Shown: positions 24,201 through 31,400 of the stretch, one piece after another | Position numbering within the stretch: the stretch's first letter is position 1 | Layout: the number at the start of each line of letters is the position of its first letter | From: Zygnema cylindricum | Taxonomy: Eukaryota; Streptophyta; Zygnematophyceae; Zygnematales; Zygnemataceae | Assembly: GCA_037447655.1 (NCBI GenBank) | Contig: JBBHKE010000719.1 | Location: 105,877 to 140,884, forward strand | Direction: 5' to 3' | DNA length: 35,008 nt | The notes under the pieces: generated by a model | Database searches by the model: none | What the model was told of the DNA's origin: nothing | The model's input: only the letters and a program-made list of their open reading frames with translations | Translations under genes and position numbers: made by a program

Positions 24201-27200
24201 CTTCACCAATTGAGATGCTATTGTCAAAACAGTTGTTCATAACAAAGGCAAAAATTGGATTGCCATTCACAACAACACTTGCTCCAGATAAATAGTTGTT
24301 ACTGACGTCAACATTCAAGTCGGTCAGAATCTGAAGTTCCAAGATGAAATTCCCAGTGAGGAAATTGTTTTGCAAATTCCTGTTAACCAAAACAGGGATT
24401 AATCTACTATTGGTGACAAATGTCAAATGCATACTTTTTTCAGTCTTGAAGTCTGACAGAATTATTTAAGTTTAAAGAACAGTGTAAGTGAACAAACGAC
24501 ATCAGTATACTCTAAGAAGAGCATCAAGAAATCTCCAAAACTTAAGGCTAATTTCTGATATGTTAAGGCACTTGTCAATTATGCACTGGCAAAAAGTTGA
24601 TGAGTACGGAAACTGGAAATTTAAGAAGAATTTTCTAGTTTTGCTAGTGTTCTTAAATGTTTATGAATAAAAAATCATTAACACAAACATTAACAAGCAA
24701 TCTCTTGTGACATTTGTGATTGAAGCTGCAAAAGTATTGAAATTCCAGTGAACAAAAATTTTCATCTGCCAATAGAAATGAACAAATATCACAACTCACA
24801 TTTCCTGGAGTTTTTTCAGGCTGCCGAAACTTGTAGGAATGGTGCCCATTAAATTGTTATTGAACAAATGTCTGGAACAACAGGGGAACATTGAGTGCAT
24901 GGGAGTGCACAGAATCAATATTTGACTGCAAACTTCTGTAAAAGTCGACTTCAGTAATTTTCAGCGTCTTGAGTTGAGAAACGCAATGCAGTCATTGATA
25001 ATTGCATTTTTGCTTCATACTCATTTCTCATTTGCGGCCTCGCTTTTATCTTTGATTTATGGAAATAGAAGAATTAACTTACATAATTCGCAACTTGATT
25101 AAGCTGCCTATATTTAGAGGTAAAGTCCCATTGAAGTTGTTCTGGTCTAAGTACCTGAAAAATCCAGTTGTAAAAGTCAACTCAGCTCAGAAACTGAAAA
25201 CCACTTGTCAAATTAACACATGGATGAATCTCTTGCAAAAATGTAAACATTTTTTTTTTTTACAATGTTTGACGACCTTGTGAATGTTATTAATAAATTC
25301 ACAAGGTAGCAATATAATTAAGAATGCTTATTTAGCAAAAAAAAATATACGGAAAAATTCATAACTTACAGCTCTTGGAGCTTCGGTAAAGTCATCATGA
25401 CAGAGGGAATAGACCCTGTCAGCGAGTTACTAGAGAGGCTCCTGTTTAAAAAACAATGATATCAAATAACTTGCGGTTAGTAACTAGATACGGGTAATGC
25501 ACCTATGTCACCCACCACAAAAGGTGGCTAGCGTTCCTTACTAGCTTTCATGAAATAAATTGGCCCATATTGATTTTCCTTCAAAAGAAATCAACGTTTA
25601 CTAAGCGGAAAATTACAAATGATGCAGCGAGCTGTTCAGATTGTACAGTTCGGATTTAGGCATCTCAAAACATGAACCCAATAATAAGCTCCAGATGGCT
25701 ATTGTCACATGCACAACAAAACTGAAAAAATCAATACTAAGTCAACACTAAGTTCCTTAGGGGAAATAAGTACCAACTTACAATATTTGGAGACTTGTCA
25801 AGTTTTGAACTGATGTCGGAATGCCTCCTGATAACTGATTGTTCAAAAGATTTCTGCCATACACCAGAAATATCAGTGTTTCAAACATCCTCTGTTTCTT
25901 TTTCATGAGGTGTTAATGATGAATTAAATATCTGAAATATTGCACCACCATCAGAATGAACTATGCTAACTTCAAGTCTGTTCGTTGTTATTTTGGCTCC
26001 ACAGAAAGTTTAGTATGCACCACGTTGATATGACTTTTCTGCAGAAATGAAGTATCCCATGCTATAAGAAATAATAAAAAATAGTCTCGCAATGCCCGTG
26101 AGAAGAGGGAAATTATGGGTAGGAAAGATAGAACAAATATTAATATCAGTAGAATCACAAAGGTAGTCTACGAGAGACGTATTTAGGAGGCATAATCTCA
26201 TGAATCCATCTCCTGTTAAGGTGAATTTTATGACAAACAATCCAATGTGCGCAAGGTAAACTTTCGACCAAAGGATAATTAAATTAGTATTGTTCACCTG
26301 TCCCTCTCATGAACCCCAAAACCCTTTAGTTACAATCTCTCGCTCCAGTATAACAGCCATCAGGGGAGAAATATCAATGGGAGTTATCATTAGAAAACTA
26401 TGATTGTCAAACTTACAATGATCTAAGGTTCCGCAAGTTTCCGAGGGACACGGGAATGGATCCAGTTAATTTACATGAAGATAAATCCCTGTCAAAAAGA
26501 AAAATTCAATCATGAAAGGTGAAACAACAGAATAATTCCATAAAAACAGCGAAATTTCTACTCCCGCGGAAGCCAAATTTGTTGTTACCACGGACAACGG
26601 TATATTGTTGCAATTTAACCAAACAAAAGAGAACTCTATTAAAGCATTCTATCGACCAGAACACACATATAATGTTTTCCATGGTATGCGAGCTGATTGT
26701 TTCACTTACAGTTCTTGGAGAGAATCCAAACGCGTTATCACTTCCGAAATGCTCCCCCCATGCACAGTAGCCGATAATAATCTACATTGTGAAATAAGAA
26801 CTGTAAACTACTCAAGTGTGCAAAGAAGCTCAAGTTGCTAGCATAAGCAGATAGATTCTTTTAGTGTAAAGACTACATCCAAAGTCTAATGACACATAAA
26901 TTTAGTGATGGCCCTTTGGAACTACCACATGACATGAATATTGAAATTTATACACAAATATATGAGATATAGACAGTTTATAAAAACTGTATATATCTCT
27001 ATATCATACACATATTCAAGCATATAGGTAGTGATTGCCCATAAAACAAAAGTTATAGAGTACTGTTTATGACAGAATCAATCAAGTATATGAAACGCAT
27101 GGAATTCCGTCATAGTGAGGAACACATATTGACGGTCTATAATACCAGAGCTAGTCACATAATGTTAAGGATTGAAGACCTACAATTTGATTACGACCTT

Positions 27201-30200
27201 GTTGTCGCACACCACTTTCGCCCATTTGCATACATCAGAGACCGATCCCCAATTTGAAAGGACACGATTACTGTCATTCAATCTTGATTTGAACTCCATC
27301 AAGATGCCTCCTGAGCTCATATCAACAAACGACACACACTGGAATATCAACTGCTGGAACTCTTGTCCCAGGACAATTAGAGATCTATATAGTCATTCAA
27401 GTCTTAAAATAGATGGTTACAAAACATGTACTGTCTAATTTCTAAGACGAACTAGCGCTAAAAGTATTCAAATCACCACATTAACAAAACTTGCAGAAAT
27501 ATAGAAGATGGATTAGATGGATTACTATATTCTAATAAAAGATCAAAATCTGCGCCTTAATCACTGTCTTTGCTATACAATTGCTTACTTGCTATTGAGT
27601 GACATGGGAAAAACTGAGGCAAAAGTTGTAGAAACCAAAAAACGTTTGTCTCGCGCATTTAAGGAAAAACGACATGACCTAATGATCGGTTTTTTAACGC
27701 ACAAGAATTTTTTTGAAATGCACTTCCAATTCAAAGAAAAATAAATCGTAAAACTGATTGGTTTTTATATCGCTGATCGTTTTAAGTGATCGGCTCTGGA
27801 CTAGTTGATGTTCTCGAAGTGAGTCAACTTTTGAATGGCTGAAGATTGAAGAACATATGGCCGATTACCTAATTTTTTCACATGTCTTCAAAGGATATAT
27901 AGAACCTAGAGACTGATTGCGCCTCCAAATATAATTTTCGTTCAATACCGAGAGAAATCATTATTCGGCGCCAACTAAAGACATGAAGGGCCACGGGCCA
28001 TAAAAATGGAGCAAAGAGGAATTAAGGGTTCATAAAAGATGAAAGTGAAGATAACAAGACAAAAGCACTAGATGATAATCATTCCACCAAAAGACAAAGT
28101 TCACCAATAATGTGGAGAAGGACACACACACATACACACACACACAAATATATATATGCATGTATATACACGTTTATGTGTGTGTGAATAAAAATATTAT
28201 ACATATATGCATATATATGGAAATATATAGATAGAATTTGGCATAAATTAAAAAAAAAAACAAAAAATACATGAAAAGTTGGGAATGGGCCACACAATAC
28301 ACAGTGGAATTTTCACCAGCAAAGAGGGGAGGACAGAACAGGGAGAGGGAGGGGTGGGGGTGGACGAGAGGGAGATCTAGGTGGAGGACGGGAGGGAGGA
28401 GGAACGGTCGAGGGAGGATCAGACGGAGGGAGGAATGCCCGTGCCATGCCAAATCCGTGCGGGTCAGATTTCAGTGCCGAGGTGGGTGAATCTAGGTGCA
28501 AAATATTGAAAACCAGCTCCCACCAATCAGCAAAATTTTATTCATTATGTAGGTAATAATCTTTCCTGGTTCACTTAAATGTCCAGTTTAATGGGCTTTT
28601 ATTAAAAAGTTTTTCTAAAAGTCTTACCAAATTAGTGGTTACAACTTTCTAAATTAACAATGCTATATCTAGTCAATACAACATGTAATTCCAAATCTAT
28701 AACATTTACCATGTTTAATGTTATCCACACTATTAGCCCAAAAAGTATCGACAATAGTCACAGTAGATGGCTTTGTTAAATAAATCAACTTTTGGCTGCA
28801 AACTGATGAAGCTAATTTCGCCCGCATTTCCTTTTTTTTTTAAATAACTTTGTCTTATTTGTGACTCATACATAACAAAAAAACACATCCACAATAATCA
28901 TTGTAAATGATCAAGTGAATATGTTTGGATTTTTCTCCTTGGCTTTTACCTGACCAAGCACTTGAGAAACTCCACGATCTTATTTGATGGACATCATTAC
29001 ATCCGCCCGTGGCTCCGGTAAATCCAAAAAATGTTGACGTCACATTTTGACACGTTTTACAATCGGACGGTCGTAAAAGTTGGCAGAGGGGTCTTTGGTA
29101 TTCGAAAAGGGCTGACGGTTTTACTGTTCCTAAACTCAAATAAACCTTCCATATTTTAGTACTTCCGCTATATTCAATCCAAGCGTTTATAATCTTATCA
29201 AAATTATTGAGTACGCTTGCTATTTTTGGGTTTATCGGATTTTGCTGAAATTTTTCTCGCATAGCGACATTTCTTTCCGTCGGTTCTCCTGCATTAGAAA
29301 ATGTGTCGAAGACAATCGCCACACTTCCAACTATTGGAGTAGACTGGTATCCATACCTGTCGACAAAAGCCGCGCAATAAGAGCCGCGCGATCGCAAAAT
29401 TATACATAGAACCATCGCAATCACAAGAAATTAAGGGAATTATCTCAACTGCGGGAAAGTAAGAGAAACAAATCAATTAAAGTAAAGTACACAAAAACAT
29501 CTCAATCGCTGAAAAGAATATTGACACATTTCATCTATTTTAGCTCACAAACATTAACTCATAAGTCTAAAGTGTGGTATGTTTTAAACTACACTTAAGT
29601 ACGAAGCTAGTATAATTTGTGTATATTAACGAAAAATAATAGATACGCCTAACTATTCACGTCAAATTGACGTATTTGGATATGATTACTTTTGTGTGGA
29701 AACTTGGTTTTACTTTGTCACTTTAACTCTAAGAGGATAAGTTATTTAGGTGGTGAATTTGACATTACTATAGTTTTCAGTCAGACAAGCCATTCTATTT
29801 AAAGGTGTGTAATCCCATCCATCAAATTAACTACGATGAGCGTTTTCAAAAATCCTGTTTTTTTAACCCTCTATTTTACCGCAAGATGTTAAAAACATTC
29901 CACAAAAACTTGCCAATGTGAATGAATTTCCAATTCTAATTCATTCATATGCATTTCAACCACAAATTTAGCTTTTGTGATAGGAAAATATTGGATAGAG
30001 TTTAGCCTAGTTTACTAGATTAATTCATACATCACTTTTTATAACACCAAGTTTTCGACCTATGAATTTTTGAGAATAGACAATAGCAACACAGTGTACG
30101 GAACCGAATGCGAGCGACTATAGGGAAATTTCCGTCAAAACATATCCTGAGTGTTACGCTGTCGAGACATTAAATGTTAAACAACCCGTCGCAAAATTAA

Positions 30201-30941
30201 ATTTTTTTTGTCACCACCTTAAGATTCAACATAAATTTCCAAAATTAGTGAAGTCGACACTATGAAAAGTAAGCATGATGATCAATGTCAAAAAAACCTA
30301 GACATCAACAATGTCACAAAAAAGTAGACATGTACAACGTTACAAAAAAACGAATCTACAGTATTAAATTGTCACAACGTTTTATAGCATCTACAAATGT
30401 CACTACTTTAAGTGACGACTTTTGTCCTCGGACATTGAAGCGCCCAAGAAACTAGTACGTATAATCTTCACTAAAAAGCAAAATTTCATGGCCAAGTAAT
30501 GGTTACATGGGCACACTGCCTAAAGCAATTTCCACAGGATAGTGCATACCCCACTTGTTCTCCTGATCCTGCAAATGCTGTCAAGTTCCCATTGGACGAG
30601 AAAAGGACAAAAGCGAGACCGTCTGCGTGACAGGCCCGTGAATTGTTACTTCCGACTCTAAAAGAAAACGAAGTTTGAAAGGAGGCATCCTGACATCCAC
30701 TGGCGATATCCCGTAAAACGATTATTGGAGTCGATCTAAAAAATTGACCACTTTTCGAGCCTTCGGCAGAGGTTAAACGGATCCAAGGGGGAGTAAGAAC
30801 TGCGTCTTTTTGAAGAATTAAATTTGTCGTATTTGTAAAACTCGGATAGGAAAAGGACAACGGCGTAGAAACGACTGAAAGAAAAAGGAACAACACAAGA
30901 ACCAAATTAAACAAAAACAAAAAGGGTAAATGAAAAGACAA
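8975..30941 (-). CDS. Chimeric lectin-LRR-EGF-papain-EGF-LysM protein (21 exons, about 1195 aa)
   Basis: Exons in transcript order: 30941-30550, 29356-28950, 27361-27184, 26781-26710, 26488-26417, 25853-25782, 25441-25370, 25154-25083, 24871-24800, 24379-24039, 23209-23021, 22683-22454, 22183-22073, 21644-21425, 15465-15286, 14350-14207, 14011-13893, 10121-10032, 9820-9713, 9592-9377, 9205-8975. Lengths sum to 3588 nt, all introns are GT-AG, phases match at every junction and no internal stop appears. Domains by residue: possible signal 1-26, L-type lectin 27-265, LRR cap 278-325, seven LRRs 326-505, EGF 545-582, C1A protease 600-830, EGFs 834-893 and 895-941, LysMs about 950-1120, Cys-rich tail to 1195. 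No kinase or transmembrane helix is seen, so a secreted protein that binds glycans and cleaves proteins is inferred. The start is uncertain, and whether this is one gene rather than two or three rests on phase agreement alone. Confidence 0.78.
9377..9592 (-). CDS. Exon 20: end of LysM 2 and LysM 3
   Basis: Residues 1048-1119, phase 0-0. VCIQRG finishes LysM 2. After L-P-C comes LysM 3: SYEVKPEDTCNSIIANLM, a longer spacer than usual, then FYTLNVGIYCSRID. Acceptor TTTCAG and donor GTATGT. Introns fall at the same place relative to the VC motif in LysM 2 and LysM 3, as expected for duplicated modules. Confidence 0.85.
9713..9820 (-). CDS. Exon 19: body of LysM 2
   Basis: Residues 1012-1047, phase 0-0. 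D-D-S-C-D-S-I-Q-I-L-F-N-I-T, then NPDLDCYKLQPFQQ, the standard LysM middle and end (DTCxSIxxxFxxxxxxxxxxNPxLxCxxLxxGQ). Acceptor TTTTGCAG, donor GTTTGG. Confidence 0.8.
10032..10121 (-). CDS. Exon 18: end of LysM 1 and start of LysM 2
   Basis: Residues 982-1011, phase 0-0. NLDCSVPLLSN closes LysM 1 (family NPxLxCxxLxxG), and R-N-C-S-L-P-Y-T-V-M-E opens LysM 2. Acceptor is a run of T ending in TTTTTTTGCAG, donor GTTAGT. The 3.8-kb intron before it holds the TRIM element and pyrimidine tract. Confidence 0.75.
12101..12172 (+). ncRNA. tRNA-like sequence A in LTR 1
   Basis: 72 nt that fold as a degenerate cloverleaf: acceptor AAGCTGG/CCGGCTC, D arm from GCAC, T arm around GGTTCGAGCCC (the Pol III B box). 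TTTT, a possible Pol III terminator, lies three bases past the end at 12175-12178. The loop carries CTT at the anticodon with A in place of T33, so it is not a working tRNA gene. Confidence 0.7.
12306..12378 (+). ncRNA. tRNA-like sequence B in LTR 1
   Basis: 73 nt with acceptor GGCCGGG/CTTGGCC, a perfect D stem GCTC/GAGC with AGTTGGTA loop, a four-pair anticodon stem, variable loop AGGTC and perfect T arm CCGGG-TTCGATC-CCCGG. The formal anticodon is GGC (Ala) but base 33 is C, and the body does not match plant tRNA-Ala. The best cloverleaf of the three; a degenerate or derived tRNA inside the LTR. Confidence 0.72.
12568..12577 (+). promoter_or_regulatory. TATA box of LTR 2
   Basis: TATATAAAAA lies 32 nt upstream of tRNA-like sequence C. 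LTR 1 has AATAAAAG at the same distance before sequence A. RNA would therefore begin at or next to the tRNA-like fold. Confidence 0.6.
12600..12670 (+). ncRNA. tRNA-like sequence C in LTR 2
   Basis: 71 nt with a full seven-pair acceptor GAGCTGG/CCGGCTC (one G-U), D stem GCAC/GTGC, anticodon stem TTCGC/GTGAA, variable loop AGGTC and a perfect T arm CCAGG-TTCAAAT-CCTGG. The loop AGCTTAA gives CTT at the anticodon but has G at position 33. Clearly homologous to sequence A. Confidence 0.72.
13893..14011 (-). CDS. Exon 17: LysM 1, first part
   Basis: Residues 942-981. Y-T-V-P-E-S-G-N-V-T-C-D-T-I-R-N-A-Y-G-I-S, then VDFTNQNL, matches the LysM pattern YxVxxGDTxxxIAxxYxxxxxxxxxxN. Acceptor TTTTGCAG at phase 1, donor CTG|GTAGCA at phase 0, which joins to N-L-D-C of exon 18. 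Confidence 0.8.
14207..14350 (-). CDS. Exon 16: third EGF-like module
   Basis: Residues 894-942. SPCTFGSRNPCGVGICVNS, Y-P-G-T-Y-L-C-V-C-P-L-G-Y and a last Cys in L-T-C-V-P form a six-Cys EGF-like module. An exact phase 1-1 exon of 48 codons, acceptor ATTGCAG and donor GTGAGT. It closely resembles exon 15 in its N-P-C-G-x-G-x-C core, so the two probably arose by exon duplication. Confidence 0.82.
15286..15465 (-). CDS. Exon 15: second EGF-like module
   Basis: Residues 834-894. DPCNLNN, then a spacer with Y-G-P-G-V, N-P-C-G-N-G-V-C-T-P-S-G-T-T-N-L-C-E-C-R and a last Cys in S-Q-T-C-A-P. An exact phase 1-1 exon of 60 codons with acceptor CCTTGCAG and a weak donor GTTTTT. The 5.96-kb intron before it is the longest in the gene and holds a copia relic and a pyrimidine tract; phase 1 on both sides supports direct joining, but a further exon in between is possible. 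Confidence 0.75.
16080..17490 (+). repeat. Dispersed repeat copy 2: leader, pyrimidine tract and GA tail
   Basis: The leader (16080-16362) matches 11695-11970, with GGTCGGATCGGGCAAGTAAA against CTGATCGGGAATGTAAAACG. The C/T-only tract runs 16363-17403 and flips to GA at 17405-17490. It lies inside the intron between exons 14 and 15, next to the copia relic. Frames in it are artefacts. Confidence 0.82.
17518..20907 (-). mobile_element. Decayed Ty1/copia LTR retrotransposon
   Basis: Two related LTRs, 17518-18028 and 20435-20907, share TGATAAGATCGCAAA at one end and CACAATGTTCCCAA at the other; read on the minus strand they start TGTTGGGAA. Purines (GAGAGAGGGAA) sit at the expected PPT side (18029-18045), and ATTCA/ATTTA flanks suggest a target duplication. 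Broken reverse-transcriptase blocks are readable on the minus strand: MDVETIILNGDLEEKVYMN (about 19130-19200), G-L-K-R-A-P-W-A with stops (about 19070) and V-Y-A-D-Y in place of YVDD (about 18945). Gag and integrase are largely missing. Confidence 0.82.
18890..19262 (-). pseudogene. Copia reverse transcriptase remnant
   Basis: The fragments in order are ALVVANKKHIGEMDVETI, LNGDLEEKVYMN, GLKRAPWA (family YGLKQAPRAWY) and SVYADYFSMVSNGLDKMMEL (family LLVYVDDMLI). Stops and shifts lie between the blocks, and the second catalytic Asp of YVDD is Tyr, so it is inactive. Confidence 0.8.
21330..21418 (-). repeat. Two-copy tandem repeat in intron 14
   Basis: Two units of about 47 bp sharing TGTGGAAA and TCAATGACCAT lie a few bases downstream of the exon 14 donor. 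Confidence 0.65.
21425..21644 (-). CDS. Exon 14: His/Asn segment and C-terminus of C1A protease
   Basis: Residues 761-834. GVFSDEEC, then GVDHAVVVVGY with His775 and PPYWLIRNSWG with Asn795, complete the Cys-His-Asn triad. N-W-G-D-K-G-Y-M-R and GGPGICGINTIPALIPIV are the usual closing strands. Acceptor CTATAG at phase 0, donor A|GTAAGA at phase 1. All residues needed for activity are in place, so the protease is predicted to be active. Confidence 0.9.
22073..22183 (-). CDS. Exon 13: central strand segment of C1A protease
   Basis: Residues 724-760. RVQLRG, then LLLAVQQQTAIVGIEASGTS and FLNYDPNM, equivalent to the papain stretch of roughly residues 112-147 (the xxQPVSVxxxAxxxxFxxYxxGI pattern). 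Phase 0 on both sides, donor GTGACT. Compared with papain, roughly a dozen residues before this point are missing, so the loop after the previous exon is short. Confidence 0.82.
22454..22683 (-). CDS. Exon 12: catalytic cysteine segment of C1A protease
   Basis: Residues 647-723. N-V-C-W-L-F-A-S contains the nucleophile Cys649, followed by ISAIESAYYI, the I-S-E-N-Q-I-F-N-C block (family LSEQxLxxC) and DCSAGGWPAEALEYA (family GCxGGxxxxAxxY). Downstream, N-Y-L-P-G-S-C stands where the family has YPY...C. The two residues usually found between Cys22 and Cys25 (Gly, Ser) are Asn and Val here. Phase 1 in, phase 0 out (CAG|GTATTT). Confidence 0.88.
23021..23209 (-). CDS. Exon 11: N-terminus of C1A protease domain
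   Basis: Residues 584-647. After about 40 residues of unrecognised sequence comes N-W-N-W-M-K-R-R-A-V-T-A-I-K-D-Q-Q-N-C, matching the mature N-terminus of papain enzymes (DWRxxGAVTxVKxQGxC). Gln643 is the oxyanion-hole glutamine. The usual 60-100 residue I29 propeptide with its ERFNIN helix is not visible; an EGF-like module precedes instead. The 5' acceptor (CTTGCAG) and the G+AG codon tie it in phase to exon 10. Confidence 0.82.
23198..23625 (-). repeat. Tandem duplication of about 215 bp spanning the exon 11 acceptor
   Basis: 23198-23414 and 23413-23625 are diverged copies, for example GATTCCGATCTCTTGTTATA against GATTCTGATCTCTTGTTGTA. Both begin with the exon edge CACGTCCCT and the acceptor CTTGCAG. 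The upstream copy is a relic acceptor. Confidence 0.75.
24039..24379 (-). CDS. Exon 10: LRR 7, linker and first EGF-like module
   Basis: Residues 470-584. It opens with a last repeat (NLQNNFLTGN, ILTDLNVDVSNNYLSG) and then leaves the LRR pattern through a linker with one free-looking Cys. It ends with a six-Cys EGF-like module, C-E-R-F-C-x7-G-V-C-G-G-H-G-Y-C-x6-C-R-C-D-E-G-Y...C. The exon enters at phase 2 and leaves at phase 1 (TTT G|GTATGT), so it is the adaptor between the phase-2 LRR block and the phase-1 EGF/protease block. LRR and EGF lie in one unbroken exon, which shows directly that these two domains belong to one protein. Confidence 0.85.
24800..24871 (-). CDS. Exon 9: LRR 6
   Basis: A 72-nt phase 2-2 exon encoding HLFNNNLMGTIPTSFGSL, then KKLQEM. 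Acceptor TGTTCCAG and donor GTGAGT. Confidence 0.85.
25083..25154 (-). CDS. Exon 8: LRR 5
   Basis: A 72-nt phase 2-2 exon encoding YLDQNNFNGTLPLNIGSL, then IKLRII. Acceptor TTTTTCAG and donor GTAAGT. Confidence 0.85.
25370..25441 (-). CDS. Exon 7: LRR 4
   Basis: A 72-nt phase 2-2 exon encoding SLSSNSLTGSIPSVMMTL, then PKLQEL. Acceptor TTTAAACAG and donor GTAAGT. Confidence 0.85.
25782..25853 (-). CDS. Exon 6: LRR 3
   Basis: A 72-nt phase 2-2 exon encoding NLLNNQLSGGIPTSVQNL, then TSLQIL. Canonical plant LRR; acceptor ATGGCAG and donor GTAAGT. Confidence 0.85.
26417..26488 (-). CDS. Exon 5: LRR 2
   Basis: A 72-nt phase 2-2 exon encoding DLSSCKLTGSIPVSLGNL, then RNLRSL, a canonical plant-type LRR (LxLxxNxLxGxIPxxLGxL). 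Acceptor TTGACAG and donor GTAAGT. Confidence 0.85.
26710..26781 (-). CDS. Exon 4: LRR 1
   Basis: A 72-nt phase 2-2 exon encoding one 24-residue repeat: LLSATVHGGSI, then SEVITRLDSLQEL. It continues directly from the cap, with TT plus A giving Leu. The donor is GTAAGT. It is the most divergent repeat: the usual N-x-L is replaced by T-V-H and IP by IS. Confidence 0.75.
26958..27005. repeat. Short AT-rich hairpin in intron 3
   Basis: GAGATATAGACAGTTT and AAACTGTATATATCTC form an imperfect inverted repeat, possibly the remnant of a MITE. Confidence 0.6.
27184..27361 (-). CDS. Exon 3: LRR N-terminal cap (LRRNT_2-like)
   Basis: Residues 267-325. The segment GGILMEFKSRLNDSNRVLSN, then W, and D-V-C-K-W-A-K-V-V-C, matches the cap that precedes plant LRRs (ALLxFKxxLxD...LxxW...CxWxGVxC). 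It ends V-V-I-K-L with donor GTAGGT at phase 2, the usual phase of plant LRR exons. The 5' boundary is inferred: ACAAG|AG is the only nearby acceptor that fits the phase-1 end of the lectin exon, and its pyrimidine tract is weak, so an extra exon in the 1.6-kb intron cannot be excluded. Confidence 0.72.
28113..28445. repeat. CA/TA microsatellites and GGA-rich tract in intron 2
   Basis: (CA)n and (TA)n runs at 28113-28230 are followed by a GGGAGG-rich plus-strand tract at 28318-28440. No exon is recognised here. Confidence 0.75.
28950..29356 (-). CDS. Exon 2: C-terminal half of L-type lectin domain
   Basis: Residues 131-266. The acceptor after TCGACAG restores the frame as VGYGYQSTP. Family landmarks follow in order: IVFDTFSN, where the metal-binding loop lies, AWIEYSGSTKIWKVYLS, then FFGFTGATG and HQIRSWSFSSAW, the closing strand of legume-type lectins. 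The Glu that normally precedes the Asp of the metal loop is Val here, and no clear equivalent of the later metal-binding His is visible, so calcium/manganese binding may be weakened. It carries four Cys, three of them close together near residue 230 (C-Q-L-L-R-P-S-D-C-K-T-C). The donor AG|GTAAAA leaves phase 1. Confidence 0.85.
30245..30420 (+). repeat. Dispersed repeat with GTCACAA/GTCTAC motifs, copy in intron 1
   Basis: AGTGAAGTCGACACTATGAA and several C-T-A-C-A-x-x-G-T-C-A-C-A motifs match the repeats at 33885-34090 and, inverted, 34680-34850. Confidence 0.55.
30550..30941 (-). CDS. Exon 1: possible signal peptide and N-terminal half of L-type lectin domain
   Basis: Residues 1-130. After a Phe/Leu-rich stretch come the hallmarks of a legume-type lectin N-terminus: FSYPSF, NLILQKDA, I-R-L-T, then ASFQTSFSFRV and ADGLAFVLF, whose Asp is the conserved sugar-binding Asp of this fold. 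The donor is GG|GTATGC at phase 2. No ATG lies in frame: the frame is bounded upstream by TGA at 30957-30959, and 30941 is only a TTG. The Phe/Leu stretch may instead be an intron polypyrimidine tract ending in TTTCTTTCAG, which would make the exon 30874-30550 at phase 1 with an unseen first exon upstream. The lectin assignment is firm and the start is not. Confidence 0.75.
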
Positions 30942-31007
30942 AGAAAAAGGAACAATTCAACAAGGGAGCAAAAAGAAAATCCTCTCTGAAGAAATTCTCA
31001 AACTTGG

Positions 31008-31400
31008 TGCTCTCCCTCTCTATCTCTCTCCCTCTCTATCTCTCTCCTTCCCCATTTACCATCTCCTCTACCCAAAGACCTCAAAAAAAAATAAAAACCA
31101 GCTAGCTTTCTCTGTGACTCTCCCGTCCCCTCTGTCACTCCCCCCACTCTCTCTCTCTCTTCCCCCTTCTCCATACCCTCACCTCCTTTTCTCTTTCCTC
31201 TCACCTCCCTCACTCCTCCCTCTCACCTCCCTCCTTCCCTCCCTCCAACTTCCCTCTTCCCTCTCACCTCCCTTCCTCTTCCCTCTTCTCTCTTCCCTTT
31301 TTCCTCTTCCATCTATCTTCCTCTTCCCACTTCCCTCTTCCCCTTCGTTCTTCATTCCTCCCTCTTCCCGCTTCCCTCTTCCCCCTTCCCTCGTTTCTCA
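31008..31400 (+). repeat. Pyrimidine tract upstream of the lectin exon
   Basis: C/T-rich on the plus strand, GA-rich on the transcribed sense strand, beginning about 70 bp upstream of exon 1. It could belong to the promoter, the 5' UTR or a 5' intron. Confidence 0.8.

Noticed and set aside
27517-27744. 75-residue plus-strand protein in intron 2
   Set aside because: No recognisable domain, antisense to a well-supported gene, and of a length expected by chance.
30998-31213. First coding exon of the lectin gene (M-R-E-V-R...)
   Set aside because: It is Glu/Arg/Gly-rich translation of the GA tract, lacks a signal peptide and has a stop before exon 1.
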